In this document: one piece after another, positions 1 through 5,725 of the stretch
Layout: the number at the start of each line of letters is the position of its first letter
Numbering within the stretch: the stretch's first letter is position 1
Translations under genes and position numbers: made by a program
Notes under the pieces: model-generated
The model's input: only the letters and a program-made list of their open reading frames with translations
Told to the model about the DNA's origin: nothing
Database searches by the model: none
Assembly (NCBI GenBank): GCA_014376915.1
Contig: JACMQP010000105.1
Location: 1 to 5,725 of the forward strand
Direction of reading: 5' to 3'
From: Ramlibacter sp.
GTDB taxonomy: Bacteria; Pseudomonadota; Gammaproteobacteria; Burkholderiales; Burkholderiaceae
Length of the DNA: 5,725 bases

Positions 1-503
1 ACGAGGTACATCAGCACCGCGAGCGACACGGCCGTCAGGCCCAGGATCATGATCTGGGTGGCGGTGATCACGGCGCCGCCGATCTGGAACGGCGTCGGCG
101 GCAGCAGCGTCGGATAGGGCTTGTAGTTCGGCTTCCAGATGATCATGGCCAGCGTCTGCAGCAGGATCGACATGCCGATGGCGGTGATCAGCGGCGCCAG
201 CTTCGGGCTGTTGCGCAACGGCCTGTAGGCGACTTTCTCGATGATGAAGTTCAGCATCGCCGCGACGACGCAGGCGACCACCAGCGCCACGATCAGCACC
301 AGCCAGCCCGGCATCCACGGCATGGATTCCTGGATCGTCACGATGACGGACCAGCTGGTGAGAGCGCCGACCATCAGCACCTCGCCGTGGGCGAAGTTGA
401 TCAGGTTGATGATGCCGTAGACCATGGTGTAACCCAAAGCCACCAGGGCATACATGCTGCCGAGGACCAGACCATTGATGATCTGCTGCAGCAGGATTTC
501 CAT
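1..503 (-). CDS. livH: Branched-chain amino acid ABC transporter permease, LivH type (3' end outside window)
   Basis: Inner-membrane permease subunit of a high-affinity branched-chain amino acid (or related amide/urea) ABC importer; it would pair with a LivM permease, LivG/LivF ATPases and a periplasmic binding protein. The 167 visible residues translate from an ATG at 503 and begin MEILLQQIINGLVLGSMYAL, followed by GYTMVYGIINLINFAHGE (residues 24-41), a signature of the LivH family. Hydrophobic segments lie near 8-30, 42-56, 66-88, 103-123 and 143-167. The cytoplasmic-loop pattern EKVAYRPLRNSPKLAPLITA (89-108) is also typical. E. coli LivH has about 308 residues, so roughly half is seen. The start is supported by a good ribosome binding site. 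The rest of the liv cluster should lie beyond position 1. The substrate cannot be fixed from the permease; family assignment is firm, the livH name slightly less so because paralogues (for example urea transporter UrtB) share the motifs. Confidence 0.93.
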   Translation of the reverse strand, partial: MEILLQQIINGLVLGSMYALVALGYTMVYGIINLINFAHGEVLMVGALTSWSVIVTIQESMPWMPGWLVLIVALVVACVVAAMLNFIIEKVAYRPLRNSPKLAPLITAIGMSILLQTLAMIIWKPNYKPYPTLLPPTPFQIGGAVITATQIMILGLTAVSLAVLMYL

Positions 504-507
504 ATCG

Positions 508-514
508 CTTCTCC
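508..514 (-). promoter_or_regulatory. Ribosome binding site of livH
   Basis: On the minus strand GGAGAAG is followed by four bases and then the ATG at 503, so the GGAG core sits seven bases before the start codon. This is the only clear Shine-Dalgarno sequence in the window and it fixes the livH start. Confidence 0.8.
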
Positions 515-535
515 GTTCGTTTGAAGCTATCTAGC

Positions 536-567
536 AAAAAACCCGCCAGAAGCCGATTCTGCGGGTT
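536..567 (-). terminator. Rho-independent terminator after rarA, just upstream of livH
   Basis: Read on the minus strand, AACCCGC (567-561) pairs perfectly with GCGGGTT (546-540). An inner AGAA/TTCT stem (560-557 with 551-548) closes a five-base loop (556-552), and one base at 547 is bulged. The hairpin runs directly into six T residues (541-536). The T-tract lies only on the minus-strand side, so it works for transcripts leaving rarA, about 105 bases beyond the rarA stop. It ends only 32 bp before the livH ATG, so it also lies in any livH leader that starts upstream of it and could act there as an attenuator or a 5' protective hairpin. Confidence 0.85.
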
Positions 568-578
568 GATGGTGCGCG

Positions 579-607
579 ATTGTAGCGATGGGGTCCAGCG
601 CGAAAAA
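579..607 (-). promoter_or_regulatory. Candidate sigma-70 promoter for livH
   Basis: The minus strand carries TACAAT (584-579), five of six matches to the -10 consensus. At a 17-base spacing the -35 position reads TTTTTC (607-602), which matches TTGACA poorly, so the element would be weak or depend on an activator. A start seven or so bases downstream (near 572) would give a leader of about 69 nt with the hairpin at 567-540 near its 5' end. It is the best promoter-like element in the rarA-livH gap; the rest of 568-671 shows no gene and no other clear signal. Confidence 0.4.
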
Positions 608-671
608 CGACGGCGACGCGGGGTTTACCCTCGAAGAATGCAGGCGCGGCGCGCCTCGTGTCGCCAACGGG

Positions 672-1976
672 TCACTGCTTGTCCTCATTGAGCCGGCGCA
701 GTTCGCGCAGCTTGTCGGCGATGCGGATTTCGAGACCGCGCTCCACCGGCCGGTAAAACTGCGGCGGCTTCATTCCTTCGGGGAAATAGTTTTCGCCGGC
801 CGCGAAACCGCCCTCCTCGTTGTGTGCATAGCGGTAGTCCTTGCCGTAATCGAGGTCCTTCATCAGCTGGGTCGGCGCATTGCGCAGGTGCATCGGCACC
901 GGACGGGTGCCGTCCTTCTTGATAAAGGCCTTGATCTCGTTGAAGGCGTTGTAAACCGCATTCGACTTGGGAGCGATCGCCAGGTAGACCACGCATTCGG
1001 CCAGCGCCAGTTCGCCCTCCGGCGTGCCGAGCCGCTCGTAGATTTCGGCGGCGTCGAGCGCCAGCCGCAAGGCGCGCGGGTCGGCCAGGCCGATGTCCTC
1101 CGTCGCCATGCGCACCAGCCGGCGCGCCATGTAGCGCGGATCGGCGCCGCCATCGAGCATGCGCATGAACCAGTACAGCGAGGCGTCCGGGTCGGAGCCG
1201 CGCACGGATTTGTGCAGCGCACTGATGGTGTCGTAGAACTGCTCGCCGCCCTTGTCGTAGCGGCGCATGCGCTCGCCCAGTGCCTTCAACAGCCACGTGT
1301 CGGTGACTTCCCCCAGCTTTTCCTGGGTGACGGCCACCGAGAGCGTCTCCAGCGTGTTCAGCAGCCGCCGCGCATCGCCGTCCGCGTAGGCGACCAGCCG
1401 GTCCAGCGCCGCCACCTCGATCGGCGGTACCGCGCCGATGGCCTGCGCCCTGGTGACGATCTGCGCCAGGTCGACCTCCGTCAGTGGCTGCAGCACATAG
1501 ACGGCGGCCCGCGACAACAGCGCGGAGTTGACTTCGAACGAAGGGTTCTCCGTGGTGGCGCCGATGAAGGTGAACAGGCCCGACTCCACGTGCGGCAGGA
1601 AGGCGTCCTGCTGGCTTTTGTTGAAGCGGTGCACCTCGTCGACGAAGACGATGGTGCGGCGCCCGCCGGAGCCCAGGATGCCCTGCGCCACCTGCGCCCG
1701 TTCCACCGCCTCGCGAATATCTTTCACGCCACCGAGTACGGCGCTGATGGTGATGAATTGCGCGTCGAAGGCATCGGCCATCAGGCGCGCGATGGTCGTC
1801 TTGCCGGTGCCCGGCGGCCCCCACAGGATGCAACTGTGCGGCTGGCCGGACTCGAAGGCGATGCGCAGCGGCATGCCGGCGCCCAACAGGTGCTGCTGGC
1901 CGATGACCTCGCCCAGCGTCTTCGGACGCAGGCGTTCGGCCAGGGGCTGGTGCGCGGTGGCGACGGTCTTGCTCAC
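672..1976 (-). CDS. rarA: Replication-associated recombination protein A, AAA+ ATPase (RarA/MgsA)
   Basis: Cytoplasmic AAA+ ATPase of the RarA/MgsA/WRNIP1 family, related to clamp-loader subunits and RuvB, acting at stalled or gapped replication forks. Counting the GTG at 1976 as residue 1, the clamp-loader-like start PLAERLRPKTLGEVIGQQHL is at 11-30. Walker A GPPGTGKT is at 53-60, Walker B IVFVDEVHR at 109-117 and sensor 1 GATTENPSF at 139-147. The arginine-finger region LLSR is at 153-156 and sensor 2 DGDARRLLN at 199-207. The family-specific C-terminal tetramerisation part includes YDKGGEQFYDTISALHKS (240-257) and RYMARRLVRMATEDIGLADP (281-300). The 434 residues compare with 447 in E. coli, and all ATPase residues are present. 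An in-frame ATG at 2054 would add 26 residues unlike the family and overlap lolA, so the GTG is preferred although its ribosome binding site is weak. It is the last gene before the terminator and lies 28 bp after lolA, so it is probably co-transcribed. Confidence 0.95.
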   Translation of the reverse strand: MSKTVATAHQPLAERLRPKTLGEVIGQQHLLGAGMPLRIAFESGQPHSCILWGPPGTGKTTIARLMADAFDAQFITISAVLGGVKDIREAVERAQVAQGILGSGGRRTIVFVDEVHRFNKSQQDAFLPHVESGLFTFIGATTENPSFEVNSALLSRAAVYVLQPLTEVDLAQIVTRAQAIGAVPPIEVAALDRLVAYADGDARRLLNTLETLSVAVTQEKLGEVTDTWLLKALGERMRRYDKGGEQFYDTISALHKSVRGSDPDASLYWFMRMLDGGADPRYMARRLVRMATEDIGLADPRALRLALDAAEIYERLGTPEGELALAECVVYLAIAPKSNAVYNAFNEIKAFIKKDGTRPVPMHLRNAPTQLMKDLDYGKDYRYAHNEEGGFAAGENYFPEGMKPPQFYRPVERGLEIRIADKLRELRRLNEDKQ

Positions 1977-2004
1977 CCGCCCGAGTTTATTCCGCGTTGC
2001 GCGT

Positions 2005-2637
2005 TCACTGGCGGACCACGTCCACACCCTGCGGCGGCTTGAACTGGAAGGCATCGGTGGAGATGCCGGCGTTCACTTCCAGCTTGCTGAAGCTGATGAC
2101 CGAGCGCTGGCCGAAGCTGTCCAGGATGTCGAGCGCCGCCAGGTCGTTGCCGCGGAAACCGATCTTGACACTGTGCAACTGGCCGTCCCTGACCTTGGGC
2201 GTGGCCTGAACCCACTGCATCCCGTCGCGGTCGGCAACGGCTTCCAGGGCGAAGTCCTTCTTCAGCGCGTTCAGGTCGGGCGACGAGGCGATCAACGCGG
2301 CGGGCGTGGAACCCAGCACCTGCGACTGCTTACGGGTCGTCACCTGGTTCAGGTCGACATCGTAGAGCCAGAGTGTCTGGCCGTCGGCTACGATGGTCTG
2401 CTCGAACGGTTTCTTGTAATTGAAGCGGAAACGGTTCGGACGCGAGAACTCGAAGGTGCCGGTGGAGGTCTTGTTCCGTGGCGCCTGGCCATCCTTGCCC
2501 GGCGAGGTCACGACCTGGCTGAAATCGGCCCGTCCACTCCTGGCGGTCTTGACGAAGTTTTCGAGGCTTTCCATGCCACCAGCCCAGGCGAGATGGCTGC
2601 AAGCGACGATCGCCATAGCGGTGATGAGTTTCTTCAT
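2005..2637 (-). CDS. lolA: Outer-membrane lipoprotein carrier protein LolA
   Basis: Periplasmic chaperone that takes lipoproteins released by the LolCDE transporter of the inner membrane and passes them to LolB at the outer membrane. The 210-residue product starts with a Sec signal peptide: MKK, a hydrophobic core (4-14) and an A-W-A cleavage site after residue 19. Family motifs follow in order: ADFSQ (37-41), TGTFEFSRPNRFRFNYKKPF (59-78), IVADGQTLWLYDVDLNQVT (82-100), STPAALI (110-116) and the C-terminal FKPPQGVDVV (199-208). The length matches mature E. coli LolA (about 182 residues) plus signal and small insertions. The ATG at 2637 is chosen because it starts the signal peptide directly; a TTG at 2673 would add 12 polar residues before it. 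No clear Shine-Dalgarno sequence is seen before either start. It lies 43 bp after ftsK and 28 bp before rarA, so translation and transcription are probably coupled to the operon. Confidence 0.95.
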   Translation of the reverse strand: MKKLITAMAIVACSHLAWAGGMESLENFVKTARSGRADFSQVVTSPGKDGQAPRNKTSTGTFEFSRPNRFRFNYKKPFEQTIVADGQTLWLYDVDLNQVTTRKQSQVLGSTPAALIASSPDLNALKKDFALEAVADRDGMQWVQATPKVRDGQLHSVKIGFRGNDLAALDILDSFGQRSVISFSKLEVNAGISTDAFQFKPPQGVDVVRQ

Positions 2638-2644
2638 GGCTGTT

Positions 2645-2655
2645 GGGGTCGCCCC
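2645..2655 (-). other. Small GC hairpin just before the lolA start codon
   Basis: On the minus strand GGGG (2655-2652), CGA, CCCC (2648-2645) can form a four-pair hairpin with a three-base loop, ending seven bases before the lolA ATG. It covers the region where a Shine-Dalgarno sequence should be, and its GGGG is the only purine-rich candidate there. It is short, so chance is a real possibility. Confidence 0.3.
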
Positions 2656-2680
2656 GAACCCGGAAGTTCGCAAGCGATGG

Positions 2681-5014
2681 TTATTCGGACCGGGTGGGCA
2701 CCAGGATCTCGCGCTGGCCCGCGCTGCTCATGGCGCTCACGAGGCCGGCTTTTTCCATATCTTCCACCAGTCGTGCGGCCCGGTTGTAACCAATCTTCAG
2801 GTGCCGTTGCACCAGTGAGATGCTGGCCTTTTTGTTCTTCAGCACCACTTCCACCGCCTGGTCGTACATCGGGTCCTTCTCGCCGCCCGCATCGCCGCCG
2901 AGCAGGTCGCCATCCTCGCCATCCACGGTCCCGCCTTCCAGCACGCCCTCGATGTAGTTCGGCTCACCGCCCTGCTGCTTCAGGTACGCCACAACGCGGT
3001 GCACTTCCTCGTCGCTGACGAAGGCGCCGTGAACGCGGATCGGCAAGCCGGTGCCGCTGGGCATGTAGAGCATGTCGCCCATTCCCAGCAGCGCCTCGGC
3101 GCCCATCTGGTCGAGGATGGTGCGGCTGTCGATCTTGCTGGAGACCTGGAACGCGATCCGGGTCGGGATGTTGGCCTTGATCAGGCCGGTGATCACGTCC
3201 ACGCTCGGCCGCTGCGTGGCCAGGATCAGGTGGATCCCGGCGGCTCGCGCCTTCTGCGCCAGCCGGGCGATCAGCTCCTCGATCTTCTTGCCGACCACCA
3301 TCATCAGGTCGGCCAGTTCGTCGATCACCACCACGATGTGCGGCAACCGTTCCAGCGGTTCGGGGCTGTCGGGCGTCAGGCTGAAAGGGTTGTAGATGAA
3401 CTGTTCCCTGGTCTTGGCTTCGTCGATCTTGTGGTTGTAGCCGGCGAGGTTGCGCACGCCGAGCTTGCTCATGAGCTTGTAGCGACGTTCCATCTCGCCG
3501 ACGCACCAGTTCAGGCCGTGGGCCGCCTGCCGCATGTCGGTCACCACCGGCGCCAGCAGGTGCGGAATGCCTTCGTAAACCGACATTTCCAGCATCTTGG
3601 GGTCGATCATCAGCAGCCGGACGTCGCGCGCTTCGGCCTTGTACAGCAGCGACAGGATCATGGCGTTGATACCGACCGACTTGCCCGAGCCGGTGGTGCC
3701 GGCCACGAGCACGTGCGGCATTTTGGCCAGGTCGGCAACGATCGGAAGACCCCCGATGTCCTTGCCCAGGCCCATGGTCAGCATCGACTTGGCCTCGTGG
3801 TAGACCTGCGAGCCGAGGATCTCCGACAGCCGGATCGACTGCCGCTTGGCGTTGGGCAGCTCCAGCGCCATGTAGTTCTTGCCCGGGATGGTTTCGACCA
3901 CCCGGATCGAGACCAGGCTCAGCGAACGCGCCAGGTCCTTGGCGAGGCCGACGATCTGCGAGCCCTTGACGCCGGTCGCAGGCTCGATCTCGTAACGCGT
4001 CACCACCGGGCCGGGCTGGGCCAGAACGACGCGAACGTCGACGCCGAAGTCCTTGAGCTTCTTCTCGATCAGCCGGCTGGTCATCTCCAGCGTTTCCGGC
4101 GAGACCGTTTCCTGCCGGCCTTGCGGCCCGTCCAGCAGATCGACCTGCGGCAGCTTGGAATCGGGCAGCTCCATGAACAGCGGCTTCTGCCGCTCCTTGG
4201 CGACCCGCCCGCTCTTGGGCACGTCCACCACCTCGGGCTCGATCAGCACCGGCACGGGATGGTGCTCGACGATCTCGATGCGCTCTTCGAGCAGGATCTC
4301 TTCGCGTTCGCGCGCGGCTTGCTGGCCGAACGCCAGATCCTGCGCGATCTCGCGCTTCTCGCGCCGCGAGTCGATGAAGCCGACGATGGCTGCGCCCACC
4401 CGTTCCGCCACATGGCTCCAGGAAAAGCGGAACACCAGCGCGGCACCCAGCACCACCAGCGAAATGCAGACCAGGCCGGAGCCTGTAAATCCGAGCCACT
4501 TCACCGCCACCGGACCGACCAGATAGCCGAGCGCGCCACCCGCGTGGTCTGGCAACCGGCCCTGGCCTTCGAAGCGGTACAGCCTCGACCATTCGAGTGC
4601 CGTGCTCGCGCACAGCAGCACGGCCAGGCCGATCCAGAAAGCGAATTGCATCTGGCTGAAGCCGGTGGGCCGGGCCGGCGCTTCCTCGCCAGCGCGCATC
4701 CAGCGGGCCAGCGTCGCGAGCCAGGCCCGGATGCTGGCGGCCAAGCACCACCAGACGGAGAAGCCGAACAGGAACAGGCTGCCATCCGCCAGCCAGGCGC
4801 CGAAACGGCCGCCCCAGTTGCGCACGGCTGCGCCGCTGCCGGAGGTGGAAAACGCGGGGTCGTCGATCGAGTAGCTGGCCAGCGCCATCAGCCAGAACAC
4901 CAGGGCGACCAGGCCCAGGATGATGACGATTTCGTGGGCGAAGCGGCCGACGACGCCGCGTTGCGGACCGGTCCCCGGCGCCGGGTTGTTCAGGGTATTG
5001 AGCGAGTAAGACAT
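2681..5014 (-). CDS. ftsK: DNA translocase FtsK, septum-anchored
   Basis: Hexameric ATP-driven DNA pump at the division septum that moves the terminus region and activates XerCD recombination at dif. Of 777 residues, the N-terminal membrane domain has four strong hydrophobic segments (about 28-48, 78-98, 123-140 and 177-196). A charged, Glu/Arg-rich linker follows at about 215-300. The motor has Walker A GTTGSGKS (439-446), Walker [12 protein letters not shown] (561-571) and the conserved stretch [20 protein letters not shown] (598-617). An acidic Gly-rich hinge (about 693-713) leads to the gamma winged helix (714-774) with [20 protein letters not shown] (740-759). In it N744, R748 and E751 match the residues reported to read KOPS in E. 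coli FtsK. The protein is much shorter than E. coli FtsK (1329) because the long Pro/Gln-rich linker is absent, which is usual outside Enterobacteriaceae. The ATG at 5014 gives a normal cytoplasmic N-terminus; no strong Shine-Dalgarno sequence precedes it. SpoIIIE-like naming is an alternative, but the membrane domain and gamma motif favour FtsK. Confidence 0.97.
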   Translation of the reverse strand: MSYSLNTLNNPAPGTGPQRGVVGRFAHEIVIILGLVALVFWLMALASYSIDDPAFSTSGSGAAVRNWGGRFGAWLADGSLFLFGFSVWWCLAASIRAWLATLARWMRAGEEAPARPTGFSQMQFAFWIGLAVLLCASTALEWSRLYRFEGQGRLPDHAGGALGYLVGPVAVKWLGFTGSGLVCISLVVLGAALVFRFSWSHVAERVGAAIVGFIDSRREKREIAQDLAFGQQAAREREEILLEERIEIVEHHPVPVLIEPEVVDVPKSGRVAKERQKPLFMELPDSKLPQVDLLDGPQGRQETVSPETLEMTSRLIEKKLKDFGVDVRVVLAQPGPVVTRYEIEPATGVKGSQIVGLAKDLARSLSLVSIRVVETIPGKNYMALELPNAKRQSIRLSEILGSQVYHEAKSMLTMGLGKDIGGLPIVADLAKMPHVLVAGTTGSGKSVGINAMILSLLYKAEARDVRLLMIDPKMLEMSVYEGIPHLLAPVVTDMRQAAHGLNWCVGEMERRYKLMSKLGVRNLAGYNHKIDEAKTREQFIYNPFSLTPDSPEPLERLPHIVVVIDELADLMMVVGKKIEELIARLAQKARAAGIHLILATQRPSVDVITGLIKANIPTRIAFQVSSKIDSRTILDQMGAEALLGMGDMLYMPSGTGLPIRVHGAFVSDEEVHRVVAYLKQQGGEPNYIEGVLEGGTVDGEDGDLLGGDAGGEKDPMYDQAVEVVLKNKKASISLVQRHLKIGYNRAARLVEDMEKAGLVSAMSSAGQREILVPTRSE

Positions 5015-5069
5015 GGACTGGCTCGCAGCTTAACCGAGCGCGTTCCGGCCTTCGCGGCAACGGCGGATC

Positions 5070-5725
5070 TCAACCAAGCGTGGTCAACCGGTCCTTGATC
5101 AGCATCGACCCGTCGGCGCGGGTCTCGATGAAGCCGCGGTCTTCCAGGTCCTTCATGACGCGGCTGACCATCTCACGAGAAGCGCCGACCATCTTGGCGA
5201 TGTCCTGGCGCGAGATCCGCTCGCGAATCGTCAGCAGGCCTTCGCGGTCCGGCAGCGCGAATTCCAGCAGCGAACGGGCGACCCGGCCATAGACGTCCAT
5301 CAGGGCCAGCGATTCGATCTTGCGGTCGGCCTGGCGCAAACGCTGTACCAGCCCCTTCATGATCGCGTACGACATCGAGCTGTTCTCAGGCAGGCAGCGC
5401 GCGAACTCGGTGCGGCCCAGGGCCAGCATGTCGGTCTGCACCTCGGCCCTGACCGTGGCCGAGTGCGGCTCGTTGTCGATCAGGCTCATTTCGCCGATGT
5501 AGTCGCCCGGCTGCAGCGTCGCCAGGATCACCTCGCGCCCGCGCTTGTCGGCGGTGACGACCCGTACCCGGCCGGTGAGGATGATGAACAGGGTGTTGGA
5601 CTTCTCGCCTTGTTCGACGATGACCTCCCCGCGCTTGAAGCGTCGCTTGGTGACGGCGTCCGCGACCGCCTCCGCCTGGTTGGCGGTGAGCAGTGCAAAC
5701 AACGGCACCCTGCGGATCAGCTCCA
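5070..5725 (-). CDS. Crp/Fnr-family transcriptional regulator (5' end outside window)
   Basis: Cytoplasmic dimeric regulator with a cyclic-nucleotide-binding-like domain and a Crp-type helix-turn-helix. Residues are counted from the GTG at 5708. The beta-roll spans about 26-105, with GEVIVEQGEKSNTLFIILTG (27-46) and the phosphate-binding cassette GDYIGEMSLIDNEPHSATVR (68-87). The dimer helix is at about 111-137 and the HTH at 164-187 (ISRQDIAKMVGASREMVSRV, 165-184). The recognition helix has the R-E-x-V-x-R pattern of E. coli CRP (R178, E179, R183). In the cassette, H82 replaces the Arg that contacts the cAMP phosphate in CRP, so cAMP binding is doubtful; another ligand or none is possible. 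Only one Cys (C105) is visible, so an FNR-type iron-sulfur cluster is unlikely. The frame stays open to the window edge with ELIRR before VPLF, as in family N-termini, so 5708 is probably not the start. The target genes are unknown. It ends 55 bp before ftsK. Confidence 0.93.
   Translation of the reverse strand, partial: ELIRRVPLFALLTANQAEAVADAVTKRRFKRGEVIVEQGEKSNTLFIILTGRVRVVTADKRGREVILATLQPGDYIGEMSLIDNEPHSATVRAEVQTDMLALGRTEFARCLPENSSMSYAIMKGLVQRLRQADRKIESLALMDVYGRVARSLLEFALPDREGLLTIRERISRQDIAKMVGASREMVSRVMKDLEDRGFIETRADGSMLIKDRLTTLG
5095..5108. promoter_or_regulatory. FNR-box-like palindrome upstream of ftsK
   Basis: TTGAT, four bases, ATCGA matches nine of ten positions of the FNR/ANR consensus TTGAT-N4-ATCAA. 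Its centre is about 88 bp before the ftsK ATG, inside the last codons of the Crp/Fnr gene. The place within coding sequence and the lack of a clear ftsK promoter nearby keep confidence low. Confidence 0.2.

Noticed and set aside
278..285. GCTGGTGG octamers on the minus strand (278-285, 2576-2583, 4453-4460), identical to E. coli Chi
   Set aside because: At two sites the octamer is simply Leu-Val-Val codons in membrane segments, and Chi specificity is not established for this lineage. Three copies on one strand is what codon use on a single coding strand would give.
588..2042. A 484-codon open frame on the plus strand opposite rarA
   Set aside because: The translation is rich in Arg, Val, His and Gln with no recognisable domain, as expected for the antisense frame of a GC-rich gene, and the opposite strand encodes a complete rarA.
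2599..2610. LolA as a lipoprotein through an I-V-A-C lipobox (Cys13)
   Set aside because: The Cys comes too early for a normal lipoprotein signal, the A-W-A site after residue 19 fits signal peptidase I, and LolA proteins are soluble periplasmic carriers.
1528..3018. A 496-codon plus-strand frame across rarA, lolA and the end of ftsK
   Set aside because: It spans three genes on the opposite strand, all clearly recognised, and shows only low-complexity Arg/Ser/Pro-rich sequence.
2681..5014. KOPS-type octamers (GGGNAGGG) that would show replication polarity around ftsK
   Set aside because: I found no exact copy on either strand by eye, so no statement on chromosome-arm orientation is possible.
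2964..5060. A 698-codon frame on the minus strand overlapping ftsK in another phase
   Set aside because: It is very rich in Arg, Gly, Ala and Pro with no domain pattern, typical of a shifted frame of a GC-rich gene.
5041..5062. Imperfect inverted repeat between the Crp/Fnr gene and ftsK as a terminator
   Set aside because: The stem is seven pairs with a bulge, and no T-run follows on the minus strand, so it is not a convincing intrinsic terminator.
2999..5098. A 699-codon open frame on the plus strand opposite ftsK
   Set aside because: Its composition is dominated by His, Gln, Asp, Arg and Leu without motifs. It mirrors the ftsK codons, and an intact FtsK with all motifs lies on the other strand. 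Length alone is poor evidence in high-GC DNA.

Overview
The window reads as a piece of a GC-rich betaproteobacterial chromosome, most likely Burkholderiales (Oxalobacteraceae- or Burkholderia-like). The grounds are the high GC content, the compact FtsK of about 780 residues, the ftsK-lolA-rarA gene order known from that group, and a Liv-type branched-chain amino acid permease close by. This is inference from protein content and gene order; no database search was possible.

Every gene lies on the minus strand, so transcription runs from high to low coordinates. In that order they are: the 3' part of a Crp/Fnr-family regulator (5725-5070, 5' end outside the window); ftsK, the septal DNA translocase (5014-2681); lolA, the periplasmic lipoprotein carrier (2637-2005); rarA, an AAA+ ATPase of stalled replication forks (1976-672); an intergenic stretch with a rho-independent terminator and a promoter-like element; and the 5' part of a livH-type permease gene (503-1, 3' end outside the window).

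The gaps ftsK-lolA (43 bp) and lolA-rarA (28 bp) are short and hold no terminator, so these three genes look like one transcription unit ending at the hairpin at 536-567. The regulator gene ends 55 bp before ftsK with no T-tract terminator between them, so read-through into ftsK is possible. The unit joins chromosome segregation at the septum (FtsK), fork maintenance (RarA) and outer-membrane lipoprotein delivery (LolA), a mixture of housekeeping roles. livH starts a different unit, probably a branched-chain amino acid or amide ABC importer.

The longest stretch without a gene is 504-671 (168 bp). I found no tRNA, rRNA, IS element, CRISPR array or phage gene. The window is an ordinary core-genome region. 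The points most worth a second look are the terminator-like hairpin in the apparent livH leader, the His that replaces the usual Arg in the regulator's nucleotide-binding cassette, and a near-consensus FNR-type palindrome upstream of ftsK.
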